Positions 1 through 12,225 of a stretch of 64,000 nt of DNA are shown here, piece by piece (position 1 is the first letter of the stretch; each line of letters starts with the position of its first letter). The notes beneath the pieces are model-generated. The model searched no databases and had not been told where the DNA came from. It saw only the letters and a program-made list of their open reading frames with translations. A program made the position numbers and the translations under genes. This stretch comes from Allium sativum (lineage: Eukaryota; Streptophyta; Magnoliopsida; Asparagales; Amaryllidaceae), in assembly GCA_030737875.1 (NCBI GenBank), contig CM060911.1, forward strand, positions 52,326,501-52,390,500, given 5' to 3'.

Positions 1-187
1 TTCGTGTTTTGAAACCGTGATTTCAAACAACTAGTGCGGGAAATCCGACCATTGGATTTTCCCGAAACCGCAACCGTTGGGTTCGCCTTGGAAATATCTT
101 TCCAACGGCACCAACTTTGTAAAAATCCAACGGTTGGATTGTCTGGAATGCTTAATTCAAATCTGAAGAAAAACAGCGCCAGAAACG

Positions 188-233
<46 letters not shown>

Positions 234-460
234 TAATTATATTTAATCAAATAACGATGCTGCAGTTCGTATTTTGAAATCGAAAATTCAAACGATTGTA
301 CCGGGAGATCCGACCGTCGGATTTTCCCGAAACTGGAACCGTTGGATTCGTTTTGAAAAGACCTTTCTAATGATGTAAATTTTGTGAAGATCCAACGGTT
401 AGATTTTCAGATATGTGTAAATCAAATCTAAAGAAAAACAGCGCCACGGCCGCATTATGG
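1..460 (+). repeat. Diverged tandem pair of a ~250-bp LTR block
   Basis: Positions 1-180 and about 260-450 are two diverged copies of one block. Each has a GGGAAATCCGACC/GGGAGATCCGACC start, an AACCGTTGG core and an AAGAAAAACAGCGCCA end. The same block occurs once per LTR in family A (near 52930-53080 and 60795-60940). Confidence 0.7.
190..228. repeat. (TA)n microsatellite
   Basis: Uninterrupted alternating A and T between the two diverged LTR blocks. The small plus-strand reading frame running into it is low-complexity and not a gene. Confidence 0.95.
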
Positions 461-1908
461 CCCGAAGCGTCGTTTTGAATAAATTGGCTATTTTAAAATA
501 AATAAAAATAGCGATAAATCGTTATAAAATTTCATAAATGATATGGAAGGGAAATAAACTGAATTTGCTCGATTTATGTGTTATTTGATGGTTGAATGTG
601 TTTGGTGTGAAAATTACATTAAAGAACAAAATTGGCGTTGTCGAAAGATTTAACCATTGAAATAAATTGATTAGAAATTCTAAATATACGTGAATTATTC
701 GAAAAGGCCAAGTTAATTCTCATTTCAAATAATTGACCGACAATTGAAAGTCGAAGATGAAGACGGTGGTCGAAGACCGGAGATCTTCACCTCGTTTGGA
801 TGGTAACCGAGGTCCTGATTGGGAGGCATCCCGAAATATGGATAATGAGTGGTGATCGTCCAGACGTACGTGGTGATCGATGGGTTAGCGAGGTATTTAG
901 TGCCTCCGGTTTCGTTCAGACCCAGAACGGACTTGTAAATGGACTGTGTGTCTGACATTGGGTTTTATTCTGTGTGGATTGATCTCTATTAAATATACAT
1001 CGGTTTGGCGGCGGAGAATTTGTTCTTTTGCTTAACGCCCTTCTCTGAAACGCACGAGCTCAGAGGTTGTATATCGATGGACATCAGTCGCATGGCATGA
1101 ATTGCCTGTGTGGCATGCTAAGATGCAGTGATCAGGGCTTCTGTTGAAAAGCAAAATCTTGTAGTGATGATCAAAGCACCGCCGGTGTGGCGTAGCTTTG
1201 TGTATAACGTAAAATCTCGAGCCTCACACCCCGGTATGAACCAAAAACGGGAGAGGACATCAGGGAGGGCCTGCGTTTCTTTCTAGCTAGGGTGGTGTCA
1301 GTGACCTACCGGCCCTGACATTTATGTACTTTTCACCTGTGTGGTTGTTGCTGTTGCGAGGCGCCTCGGTTTGATCGGACGATCCGGGTCCGATGGAGTC
1401 ATTCGTTGGCTCGTTTACACCCCAAAGGGCGGGGAGACGTAGTGTTCAGGCATAATAATCCACATCGGTGGACCGACCCTGACGATCCAAGGGGCAGTTG
1501 CGGCTGTTCCGGAGGCTCGGGCTAGAGAGTCTCGAATTCGGTAAGGACTATCTTTTGCCTTGGTTCAGGACGAAAATACAATTTCCAAATACGTGATCGT
1601 GCGGTTTCGATTGTATAGATATTTGGCGACATAGTGGCATGGGATGCTCATGTCGTCTATGATTGATAGTTGTGATTTGAAATTGTTTTCGAAACATATA
1701 AACACTAGCAATAATATCAAATGCCTTTGTTTTATTCGTATCAAGCATATTTTGGCCGTTATAAGGTAAAAACTCTATCCTCCGGTTTGCGTTGCATTGT
1801 GTGATGGGAACTGAGTCTTATAATGGCTTCATTTTTATAAAATGCATTGCGTTGTTTAAAAGAAAGATTTGTCTTAAAGCACCGGTAATCCAATGGAGAA
1901 AACCCGTT

Positions 1909-2039
1909 CCACGAAAGTGGCGTGGTCCTGTGATTAGCCAAATTATATATGTGTTGAGTAGATTTCTCATACCAGTCCCATGACTGACTCGTAGTTTGTT
2001 TCACTTTCAAACTCGGGTGCCCCTTTTTCTACACGGGCA
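1909..2039 (+). promoter_or_regulatory. Old copy of the LTR hairpin module
   Basis: Three stem-loops of the family A module can be read in this diverged copy: CCAC-GAAA-GTGG at 1909-1920, CAGTC-CCAT-GACTG at 1973-1986, and TGCCC/GGGCA at 2018-2022 with 2035-2039. Compared with the young copies at 55532-55673, the first stem has changed on both sides and still pairs. TTTCCGCTG follows at 2150-2158. The structure is read by eye, and its role is inferred. Confidence 0.55.
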
Positions 2040-2337
2040 GCCTTGTATTCAGGTTTAGTTGGTTCTTTCTGGATAGCTGGAGCTGAAGATGGATTCTATT
2101 ATTTATCTCTTTTTATGCTGTTCAGCTCCTATTGTACATATTTTGTTTATTTCCGCTGTAGACATTTATGTATAGCTGAACTGTATTTGTACTAAGCAAG
2201 ATCCTGTATACTGTGTAACTCTGATGATACTTTTATCCCGTATATTCTATTGTTCATTATCTGGTGTATTTATTTAATTTTGTTTTGCTGTTATTTGTTT
2301 ATGTGTTATATTCCAAAGATAACCCTTTCCACCGTCA

Positions 2338-2930
2338 GTACGGAGTTTGGGGTCGTCTCAACACTGATCGGAAGATGGTTCCATACCTTGTCATAGTTGG
2401 AAATCCATTACCCAATACGTGCTTGCGGTTTTGATTGTATACTATATATGTAGAACGTGAGATGAAAGCGTTTCTGCTAGATGATTATTATATTGTGGTT
2501 GATAGACATTATTATAATATCACCAGGTTTTTGATATAAAAATATTTTGGATTCTCATAAGGGAAAAAACCCGTTTCGTTATACGACGTGGTCTTATGAG
2601 ATATCGTTTACTTGTTCAAACTGTTTTAAACTGTTTTACTCATACCAGTCCCATGACTGACCCGGAGTTTACTTTGTTGTTTTCCTAAACTCTTGGGTTC
2701 CTAAATTTGTACGGGCAGTCAAGTAGTCGGGATTTTTCAGATACACTTGGAGAGCTTGGAGAAGGAGGTTTCAAGATTCTATAGCTATTATTATTTCCGC
2801 TGTGTTGTAAGTGTTGTACTCTGATAAGTGCTATTGTATACATATACTGTTTGTATTTCAAAAGAGTTATTTTATATTTTATTCGTTCCGTTGTGAGATT
2901 CGTGGTTACTCTGATGATGTTGTTCTTCTT
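2338..2930 (+). repeat. Second partial LTR copy (3' end only)
   Basis: Directly after the first copy ends, the 3' portion of the same LTR family starts again. The block GGAAATCCATTACCC onwards parallels 55213 onwards, with stem-loops TCGT-TAT-ACGA at 2576-2586 and CAGTC-CCAT-GACTG at 2646-2659, then TTTCCGCTG at 2794-2802. Similarity fades near a short TTC repeat (2923-2940). Unequal exchange between LTRs, or a second truncated insertion, would give this arrangement. Confidence 0.65.
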
Positions 2931-4180
2931 CTTCTTCTTCTATTCTAATAGTTCTATCTTATCTATCCTCACCCTCTATCTTCTTTCTATTAATTTCTTG
3001 AATTTCCAGTGCAATTTGGGTTGGACTTGTGTTATTTTGGTCAGCTCAAGTTGGACCAGATTTTCGGGTCACTACACAACCAGTTTTTTGACCTCTGGTC
3101 TCTTGTTAAACTTGTGTTGGTCCTGAGCCCTACCCTTGGACAATGTGTTTCTTCCTCCTTCGAATGGAGTTCTGAAAGCAATTCCTTTCCTACTCTCTGA
3201 GTGAATGGCATTGAATAGATCGTACGCGATGCTGGATGCTTCTCTTCACTGTTTGGTATGTTTTCTTGCTAGTTCAAGACTTGGTTCAGCAGTTTTGCTG
3301 ATTCACTTGTTTTTTCAAGATTTTGGGTGTCGTTATACTGGTGTGATATCTCCTTGGTTAATGTTGGATTTTGTGGCCTTCGCCTTTATCAGTTTTGTGT
3401 AAATGTCAGATGCATGCATGTTAATTCTATTTTTGTGTCTGGTAACTATTTGGTTATCTAGATTCAATGTGGTACTTTGTAAGTGGTGGACATGGACTTG
3501 TTTGTTGGTGTTCTGGTTTCTTTCTCCCCACTGTTACTTTACTTGGTGATCAAGGTGGAGCTCAGACTCTCGTTTTTTTTGGTATGTATGGTGGTTTTTG
3601 TTGCCTTCCTCCTCATGTCCCTTGACTACGTTATGTTATTTCTTGACAACGGTCGCTGTAGTTCTTTGTCTAAGGTCCCTGTTTGGTTAAGGCTCTCAAG
3701 GTTTCTATGTGATGATCATGTGGATGTAATTTCCATGTCTCCTTGTACTCGCTTGTACACCTATGGTGATGTTTCTGAGATGGGATGTTATCGAGCTTCT
3801 GCTCTCTGATGCAACTTGTTGTGCTTTGTTGGAATGTGTACTTGCTGCTGCGTCTAGCACTTTGTAGCTCAAGATTTGTACTTTGTTCTTATTTTAGGGA
3901 TGTTTGTACTAGTCTTGTATGTAATTGTATGTCCCGCCTCCCTGCATGGTGTGCATTGGACTAGGAAATCATGTAAGCTAGCTGCTTTTGTCTCGATTTT
4001 GTACAGTAAGCTTGTATAGCCATAGTGGATGATCCACTATAACAATCGCTTATGATGGATGGTCCAACTTAAAAACCGAATGTGTTAGGTTGGTTACCAC
4101 CAACCTCCTTTAATATTTGTTATTATTATTGGTTATAATAACAAGTGTTTGCGGTCACTATAAAAATGGTTAGATTTGCC
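2931..4180. other. Unassigned T-rich stretch, no supported gene
   Basis: The plus strand is T-rich with several short open frames (for example 3205-3402 and 3483-3809). They are hydrophobic, of biased composition, and match no family I recognise. Short inverted repeats occur near 4020-4110, for example GGTTGGTTACCACCAACC. It may be the remains of an old element. Confidence 0.5.
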
Positions 4181-5310
4181 AGAAAAAGGAAAAAAAAAGA
4201 CATTTCACTTCTGATCCAAATCATAAATAAGACATACACAGTATTTTCACAAGATAGAAATCTCATAGCATCACCGTTAACAAGGACAACAAACACTAAC
4301 AGTTACAAGCACAATCTTCTGTAGAGCAAATAAATAAAATTATCGAAAGAGAAAAAGAACTAATGCTTAAAGAACAAATACAGCGACACCGAAACTCCAA
4401 AACATTGCCAAACAACGAGACATCTGGACCTACGGCTGGAGCTCGAATCAGTTCCATGGCCTCTAACAAGTTGCGTCATGGTAGAAATATGCCAAAAAGC
4501 TTGTGTTGTAGAAATTAATAGTGTTGTTGGAGGTTTCCGTGTCACCACCCCTCCCAAGAGAGAATTAGTGATAACAAAAGAAACCTACCGCAAAACTTCT
4601 TTCTGTGAAGATTCACCTAACATTACCATAGTCGGAACTTCACATTTTCATAATATTGTGCTAAATGAGTCACAGAACTAAATGAGCAGTTTGAACTCAG
4701 ATCATCCAACTCAAAAACCAACATCTATGGAAACAAGATATGCAGCAAAATCTACGAAGTCGGTCAACCAAAAGATCATTCATAGCTGCATACAACACAT
4801 ATGCCTATAAAATATTCACAAGTTTCTCTTTAGAAAGACCGTCAGAAGTTAGCTCAATCTTTACTTCTGAAACAACAGTTGCCTTCACTGAAATCTATTC
4901 CGATAAGACAATGTAAGAGAAGATGTTGCATTGGAAACAATCCCATCCAAAAATCTCAAAGCAAATAATCGGTGCAAATCCTGTTGCTAAGACTAATCTT
5001 TTGGCGCTAAAGTAATGAAACCTTATGCTCATCCCGATCCAACCAAGTGGTCTCTCTATGAATGAGACCTATATGGCACGAGGAAGATCAGATAGTGCAA
5101 GTGTTCGGGCTAAGAAATAGCTGGGGAGAAAAAATTGAGTTTAGAGCTTGGAATAATAGAGCGAGATCTAATGCGTAATTAGCGCAGAAAAAGAGGAGAC
5201 GAGGCTGCTACAAAGAAAGAAGAAGAAAAATAAAAATATGATTTGGCTAGATGAGGAAAGAAAGAGATGAAAGAAAGAAGGTTTGGGAAGGTAATTTGGA
5301 TGCAATTTTT
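4181..5310 (-). other. Possible decayed transcript-like unit, minus strand
   Basis: Read on the minus strand, the stretch starts with a pyrimidine-rich, leader-like segment (about 5300 down to 5190, with runs such as TTCTTCTTTCTTTG) and continues into less biased sequence to about 4200. No frame longer than 65 codons is open. It looks like the untranslated part of a transcribed unit or a captured, decayed gene. This rests on base composition alone. Confidence 0.2.
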
Positions 5311-7019
5311 ACGGTTGAGTCTTAGGTTCAAGTTGTATAAAAACTCATCAATTAGTTGATCACTCTAGGTATAACGCTCGACGATCATCTATTAAACGGG
5401 CTTTGGACAGGTTGAACCTTGACCCTATTAGGGTCAAATTAAAATATCAATCATCCTACGTCATCTCTTAAGATTTGACCTGATCTGAAAATTATTATCC
5501 TCATCACAGAAGTGGCATAAACCTCCGTTAAGTTCAGAATCATACTTCCAAGATTCATAGTAGTCTCAGCCCGTGCAATTAATTCCCCGCTATTACCCTG
5601 TCATGTCCCTGCCATATCGTGTAGTAGATTTTTGCTGCTACACTATTTCCAAATAGCCTTTCCGCTTTAGGCCCCTTTATATCCCGATAATCTTGATATA
5701 TCCCATTATTTTAGCTATATTTTGCTATTTGCGCTATATCTTCTACAAAAAGAAATGAATTTAATTATGATATTTATACACTATAAAATTTATAAAATTA
5801 TTTTTTAATATATTTTTTGACATATACTTTTAAAAATATAAAATATTATAATTTTATAATAAATTTAATTAAGCTAACTAAAAGTTTATTTTTATTTACA
5901 TACATTTGCTTATGCTTTTATATAAAATTAAGAATGTACTAATTATAATTGAGTTGAATATTCATTTTCTATTTATTTATCATTTATATATTTATAAAAG
6001 CAATAAATTTGAGTTTTATATGCTATTTTAGACTCATCCGCTATTTCCTCGTTTTTTCTCCGCTAAATTTTTTTGCCCTTCCGCTGCATTGGATTCACTG
6101 AACGCTTTAACTGCACAAGTCTCAACTAAAGGCTATGACCACACAACATCTCAAGATTACCCAAAATAATACATTAAGTAATCCATTTTAATTTCAATAT
6201 GAACTTTTCCCCCTGCTTAGCTAATGGGTTAAAACAAGATTTAAGACGCAAATACACCAAATTAAACATAAATTTTCATTAGTCTAACCATGAGAAAAGT
6301 TCACGAAGACTTTTCGAAATTCAACTTTGTTTATAAATCGAGGGCCTCATTCTATAAGTATATATTATCATTATTATTTCTTTTAAAACAAAATCCCATT
6401 TATATAAAATGGGTTTTCTAGAATAATAAATTTAAATTCCTTAAAACCTCTTTTTTCAAAATAAAAATAAAAACAAAATTTCTACCAACTATATGACCAA
6501 GAACTCAAAGGAATATCTTCAAACAGAGGTATATCTAAATTTTCGTAATAATGTATCGAATGGATATACCTCATTAACGTGTCTCCGGACTAATATGACA
6601 TATTAACATGGATTTACCGTTCAAATCAAAAGCCATGAAAAGGCCTTGGACTGGAACTTCCAAACAAAACTCTAAAATCACGACTATTCTGTTGTAGATA
6701 GATAGATTTTCATCCAGTCATGAAACTTAAATCCATGGGATTCACCATATCCCGTACCCGTGCTCTTCAAATTATTCGCTAAGCGCACCTTGAGGAATTC
6801 AGGGTTGGCAAGAAACTTAAACTCCAAAACTATTTTTAACCTACATTCGCTTAAATCAATTCTTAATAAATAGGATCATGACTACTTCATCGTCAAAGTT
6901 TATTTAGGGTCAAGTATTAATATCCAAGGAAAATGAAAAGAAAGCTAGAATATGTTCTCTCACTAAATCCTAACTTTATTAATTCCTCTAATCATCTAAA
7001 CCTAAGTTGTGATATGAAA
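5311..7019. other. AT-rich stretch, nothing identified
   Basis: Very AT-rich DNA without coding potential. Between about 5630 and 6100 the motifs CCGCTA, GCTATTT and GCTATAT recur around an almost pure A/T core (5750-6000), which could be the remains of a small non-autonomous transposon. I could not define ends or a target duplication. Confidence 0.4.
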
Positions 7020-9434
7020 TGTAACAACCCATATTTTCCTGAGCTAAAATTTTGACAAAATCGAAACTCGAACCTATTTATGCATGGACCGTGTAAATCT
7101 GGTACTTGCCGTTAATGGACATGAGCATAATTAGAGTAAAACAAATATACTAACAGTGGAAAAATATATGATAATAAGTACCGACTAAGACAACTTACTT
7201 AATAATGAATCACCACATCAATACCAAGCATGAGAGAACAAGAACAGGAAACCAAATTAGAACACTTCCACAGACCTAAATTCCGCGAGATAAACCTGAG
7301 AATAGTTATGAAGAGGGGGTCAGAGAAACAAGTCCTGGTGAAAAGAAAATGTTTAACACTGTCAACAATACACAATTGCATCTGTTTGGTTTCACTTAAA
7401 CTATATGCCTAACAAGGTTAGTGATTCTAACCTAACCTTGTAAAGAATATGCATAATGATTAACTATCTTACCTAAGCTAGCACTTCCCAAAGCTAGATC
7501 GTTGATGAATGTTGAGATGTAACTTTTACACATATATGAAGTCTTTAAACCACCATACAAACCGATACCAAAAATTAAGAGGTAGTCTTTCTGACCAATT
7601 AATACCTTAATAGCAAAAGAGGCGGTTATATATGCACTTATGACCTCACTCATAATACAATATATAAGGCAAATTCCTACGATCACTTAAGGCCTAAGGT
7701 AGATTAATTGACCAATTAACACCTTACAAGGTTATTCTCTAACGTACTATCATGAATTAGAAGACACAAGCTACTAAGTCCCACTAATTTAAGCTTCTAT
7801 CATTTGCGCAAATCCCAACCTCACATAAGGCAAGAGGTAAAGCAATCACTTATTACCTACAGGACTGGTAGATGACCAACCGTCATTTAAGACCTTTCCC
7901 CGATGGACCCTAGTGTTACTACAAGCAGACCTTATTAGATAAACCCCTAGTCACTTAATACCTATCGCAAGATAAGAAGACCTATGATACCTCTGTAGCA
8001 GTTATTTAATACCATATCCCAATAGGGCTATAAATCAAACATATCCTTCCATGTCCGACCCAAAATTTTGTTGATCGTTTGCCCATCCGAATAAGCAATG
8101 GTCCAAATTAGGACATCGTTCAATGTTCTCCGAAAATTCCAGCTTGTACGTAAAGCATCCGGATTAAATGATCAAGTCCGTTAAGACATGCTATAGTGTG
8201 CGTTATCGTTATATATTACAATAATAATAGTCTCTTTTTTAAATATATCATTAGGAAATCTTTCCCAGTTGCTACTTTCCTTCTTCCCAAGATGGCTACT
8301 TTGTTTTCCCATGCTTCCTTTCACCCATATAGTAGTAGATCCAAACGTTTCAAAATCCAAACCACTTCCAAATCCCAAAATTGAATCAAGTTTATAAATG
8401 ACTCCCAAATGCTAATAAGAAATCAATCGAAGGGAACCAAACCAGAGTTTATCGTTTCTGTTGATGGCTTATGTGTCGCAGCCTATAGGTAAGTAGTAAG
8501 TTTCAATCGTTCCTAATTTTCTAAAATTCTAGATAAGTTTTTTTTACCTATAAGATGATGCATCTTTGTTAACCTAGAAATTTCATTGTTTCCTTTACTT
8601 CGTTCCAATATCAGAATATTTTTTGATCGGGAAACCGTTAATTGTTGTCAGTTCTGCCCCACGATTGATGGTCTGATGTCTATTTAAAGAGCATCACCAA
8701 TTGTTGTCAATTATGCCTTGCGATAGAGTTTATTATCAATTCTGTATAGATAGAGTTTATTGTCAAATCTTAAACCTCACAACAGAATTGATAGTCTAAT
8801 GTCTATTTCATAAGCTTATAAATCTGAAGGGGGGATTTGATGTCTATAAATCTGTGCAGACAAAATTGTCATCAATGACCATTGAGTAATCAACGTAAAA
8901 TTCATGGAAGTTAAAAACTTTTATGCTGATTAGAGGTGAGCAAGAAGATGTTAAAGTAGTAAAAAAATAGCAAGTCTATGGAAATTTGTGTGGGAGTTGA
9001 ATAAAATTAACATGATAGCATTATAAAAAAATGTGGCATTAATAAATCCATATGGAATTGATATCTCAATGCTGAATGTTGCATGGAGTATATTGTAAAA
9101 GAATAAAAAATGTTGTACATATAGGAAATGTTGAAATGAGAAGGTTGCAGGCATTAGTGGAGACATGATCGAATAGTGTGTTAGAAAATCTGGACAAAAT
9201 ATTAAACTTTGTTTCAACATTTCTTTGTTTCAGCATTTAGAAAATCAAGCAAAGTTATACTATTTTTATCACATATCCTTGTTTTAACATTCAGAAAATT
9301 TAGTAAAGTTAGAATGTTTGCTCTTGTTTTGGCCTTTAGAATGAATTTTTAAACTTCTTTAACCTAGATTACTACCAATATAAAAAATCTTGTTTTTAGT
9401 ATTTAATTTTTGCATTATTTTAGGGGATGCTGAT
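7020..9434. other. Unassigned AT-rich stretch, possible LTR start at 7020
   Basis: TGTAACAACCC at 7020 resembles the plus-strand reading of the LTR edges of the minus-strand elements here (TGTAACACCCC in family B), so an old LTR fragment may begin there. I see no matching end. From 8600 to 8900 a loose repeat of TTGTCA, GATGTCTAT and TTGTCAATT occurs upstream of the hAT gene. No supported gene. Confidence 0.35.
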
Positions 9435-10491
9435 ATGAGTACCAAGCAATCTCAGGAAGAAAATATCGCGATAATGGAAACCAAGTTTTGAAAGATGGAG
9501 ATGACGAACAAACAAATCATAAAGCTAAGGATGTTGTCAACAACACGAAGAGAAAAAAAGAAAAAGGAAAATCAGAAGTTTGGCTCGAGTTCGACATACA
9601 TAAAAAAGAAACTAAAGATGGAACCATTTTAAAGTATGGAATGTGTGTCCATTGTAAGCAAAAGATAACTATTACAAAAGATGGATGTACAGCTGCGTTC
9701 AAAAGACATTTAAGTAAATGTCATATTCGCATTGCTAGGCACAAGCAGCAATAAACTTTAGGAAAATAAATTTTGTAAGAAAAAACATCACAGGATAGCG
9801 ATTTGATTGGGAAATTAGCTCTTTATAAATATAACAAGGGGGAAATTAGAGAAATAATGGCTACAGTGATAATTGTGCATGAATATCCATTTAGAATGGT
9901 TGAGCAAGATTTTTTTTACCTTGTATTCTTAAATGTTGAATCCTGAATTTGAACAAGTTTCACGGTTTACTATTACAAGTGAATGCATGAAAGTATATGA
10001 AAATGAGAAGAAGAAATTGAAAGATACACTTAGGGATGTGGGAAGAGTAAGTTTAACAACCGACTTATGGACATCAGATCAAACTATATGATCTACGTAC
10101 CTTACACGTCATTTTTTGGACTCAAGTTGGAAACCATGGAAACGTATTCTAAACTTTGGCAGTCTTGCACCACCACATACGGAACTTGTTATTGATGATG
10201 TTATGTTTGGATACCTTGTAGATTGGGGAATAAAGAATAAAATATCTTCACTCACATTAGACAATGCATCATCTAATCATTTAGTTGTGAGATCATTAAA
10301 AGAAAACTTTGCATTAAAGGATAAATTTTAATTTAAAGGACAGATCTTCCATGTTAGATGTTGTACACATATTTTGAATGTGATGGTGCTAGACAAATTG
10401 AGTGATTTAAAAGGTGTATTACAAAATATCTGTTAAAGTGCGAAATCTTTTAAAATGTCTTCCCGACGACTTAGCAAGCTTGTAGATATAG
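9435..10491 (+). pseudogene. hAT transposase fragment with BED zinc finger (RICESLEEPER-like)
   Basis: Remains of a hAT-superfamily transposase, the enzyme that cuts and pastes hAT DNA transposons. After an ATG at 9435 the frame shifts once near 9485. The next open piece (9488-9754) carries a BED zinc finger: Trp32 and Phe35, then Cys53, Cys56, His74 and Cys78. The following sequence, broken by stops and frameshifts, still reads as the hAT core: EIMATVIIVHEYPFRMVE near 9850, LTTDLWTSDQT near 10050, and an open piece 10116-10331 with LTLDNASSN, which holds the conserved Asp and Asn of the catalytic core. CCTHILN-like sequence follows near 10360. The C-terminal dimerisation domain is missing because the gene ends where family C LTR sequence begins. 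It is non-functional. The family is firm; the RICESLEEPER/DAYSLEEPER subgroup is likely. Confidence 0.88.
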
Positions 10492-10796
10492 TGTAACGAA
10501 CCACTTTTTCCATATAGTTTAAGCTGACATTTATCAACCTATGTCAACTCAAATTGCACAGAAAAACAGATAGTTAAGAGAAAGAAATTAGAGGGTGAGA
10601 AAAGAAAGAAATTTCTAGAAAAGAAGAACAATAAGATCAGAGTCTCATAGCGGAATGGAAAAAATATAATATATTAATAATACTTTATTCAAAAGAAAAT
10701 TGTATACATATGATTACGACATCAGAGTACATTCTCATTTCAAAACAACATACACAACATAATAATTTGTTACTAAAAATTACGGGATTATGTCTC
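10492..10796 (-). repeat. Family C left LTR, outer piece
   Basis: Starts TGTAACGAACC immediately after the broken hAT gene and is interrupted by the copia insertion at 10797. It contains ATAGCGGAATGG and ACATCAGAGTAC, comparable to ACGGAAAC and ACATCAGAGTACG in the right LTR. The rest of this LTR resumes at 29774. Confidence 0.5.
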
Positions 10797-12212
10797 TGTT
10801 AGAGTTTATGCCCTAGAGGCAATTCATTTGATGAAATTGATAACACTGTTGATGTTATTATTTTATTTGGAATAAAATAATATTCTATTATATTATATTT
10901 ACTGCGTAATATAAATATTAATATAATAGAAGTCCTTATAATTATAATACGGAATTATATATTTCAAAAGAGTGACTTGAATTTGAGATTATATAATATG
11001 TTAAGTATTGTAATTCTTAAATGTCCCTAGTCAAGTTTTATTGTTTATATAGGACAACAATAGAGCACTGATACTAGTATGTTGATTGACTGATGATCAC
11101 ATCTCATTGATCATTAATATACGTGATATTAATATCAAAACATAAATACGTATTGGAGAATATCGTATTGGGCTGACCCACCGTGAGATAACTCCATGGA
11201 TTATAATTAACAGTATCATAAGTTATTCTCATAGTGACAGTGATGTAATGGTCCTCAGACCTGAAATCATTATAATTTTATTCGATGATATTTGTGTTTT
11301 GATACCATCTAAAGTTATTCGTAACAGAGTAATGACAATGGTGATTATTGGATACATCTCGAATCGAATGAAAATTATGAGTGATCTAGATGGAATTTAA
11401 CCCCATAATATATTTATGGTGATATCCATGGGCCTCTTGATTGAGTGAGATTGTAAAATGCATGGCCGTGCTCAAATACTGATTTGTTTTAAACCGTCTA
11501 CTCATCGATCAAGAAAAACGGATTAAATTATAAAGAGGATGATACGATCCATGCCTTGAGTTTAATCCAGGATATAACAGTTAAAAGGATTATATTACAT
11601 TGATACACTGGACACAGAAAGGTTGTATCAAATCGATAATTTTATTATAACTTGGGTAGCAGCGACGCATTGCTAGATGCCAATCACTGTTTATGGTTTT
11701 AAATACGTTGTAGTAACCTATAGGGTCACACACTTAGAACATTGTGAAGGAAAACTGATTTTGTTTTGGAGTAAAATAAATATCAACAGTTGATATTCTA
11801 TTTGAATCGGTATGAGGAATGGTTCCTTATTTATAGAACATGTGAACATTTTGAAAGGGTAATTTTACTTCCTATTAAATATGAAACACGTGTACTATAT
11901 TAATAAGAAAGAATTATTATACCGATTAATCAAAAACCCTAAAACAAATGGGATCAGAAATGGCGGCTAGCACCGAAGATTTCTTCTTCCCTTCGATCAG
12001 ATCGAAGACTGTGTTCGTGTGGATTACTTGTAGAGGCTCGACAGATGGAGGGCTGAATTCGATTCGAATCGACCGAACATAAATTGATTTCTTTAAACAC
12101 GAATGGATCAACATGCATTTTACTCAATTTAGACAAATTATTACATAAGATCCTGTTAATTTTGGGTTTGAATTTCGTTATTGTCACGTGAATTTGACCC
12201 AAAAAACTTTCA
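10797..12212 (+). repeat. Copia 5' LTR
   Basis: Begins TGTTAGAGTTTATGCC and ends AAAAACTTTCA. The matching 3' LTR differs by scattered substitutions and an extra ~20 bp near 29240, so this insertion is older than the chromovirus inside it. The small minus-strand frames at 11926-12202 recur in the 3' LTR and are LTR sequence, not genes. Confidence 0.9.
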
Positions 12213-12213
12213 A

Positions 12214-12225
12214 TGGTATCAGAGC
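12214..12225 (+). promoter_or_regulatory. Copia primer binding site
   Basis: TGGTATCAGAGC, complementary to the 3' end of plant initiator-Met tRNA, starts 2 nt after the 5' LTR. It marks where minus-strand DNA synthesis begins. Confidence 0.92.

Larger units (their letters stand above)
1..2337 (+). repeat. Old diverged copy of the family A long LTR (3' part)
   Basis: This stretch matches, with many differences, the 3' half of the 6.8 kb LTRs at 49227-56022 and 57061-63874. Shared blocks include the GATCCGACCGTCGGATT block (near 300), the segment around 745-960 (AAGATGAAGACGGTGGTC, then the CAGACCCAGAACGG block), the GC-rich patch at 1220-1560, and the hairpin module at 1900-2040. The LTR probably ends near 2337 in CCGTCA, compared with GCCGTCACA in the younger copies. 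The upstream part lies outside the window. The copy is much older than the 49-64 kb pair, and the reading frames seen in the young copies are broken here. Confidence 0.8.
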
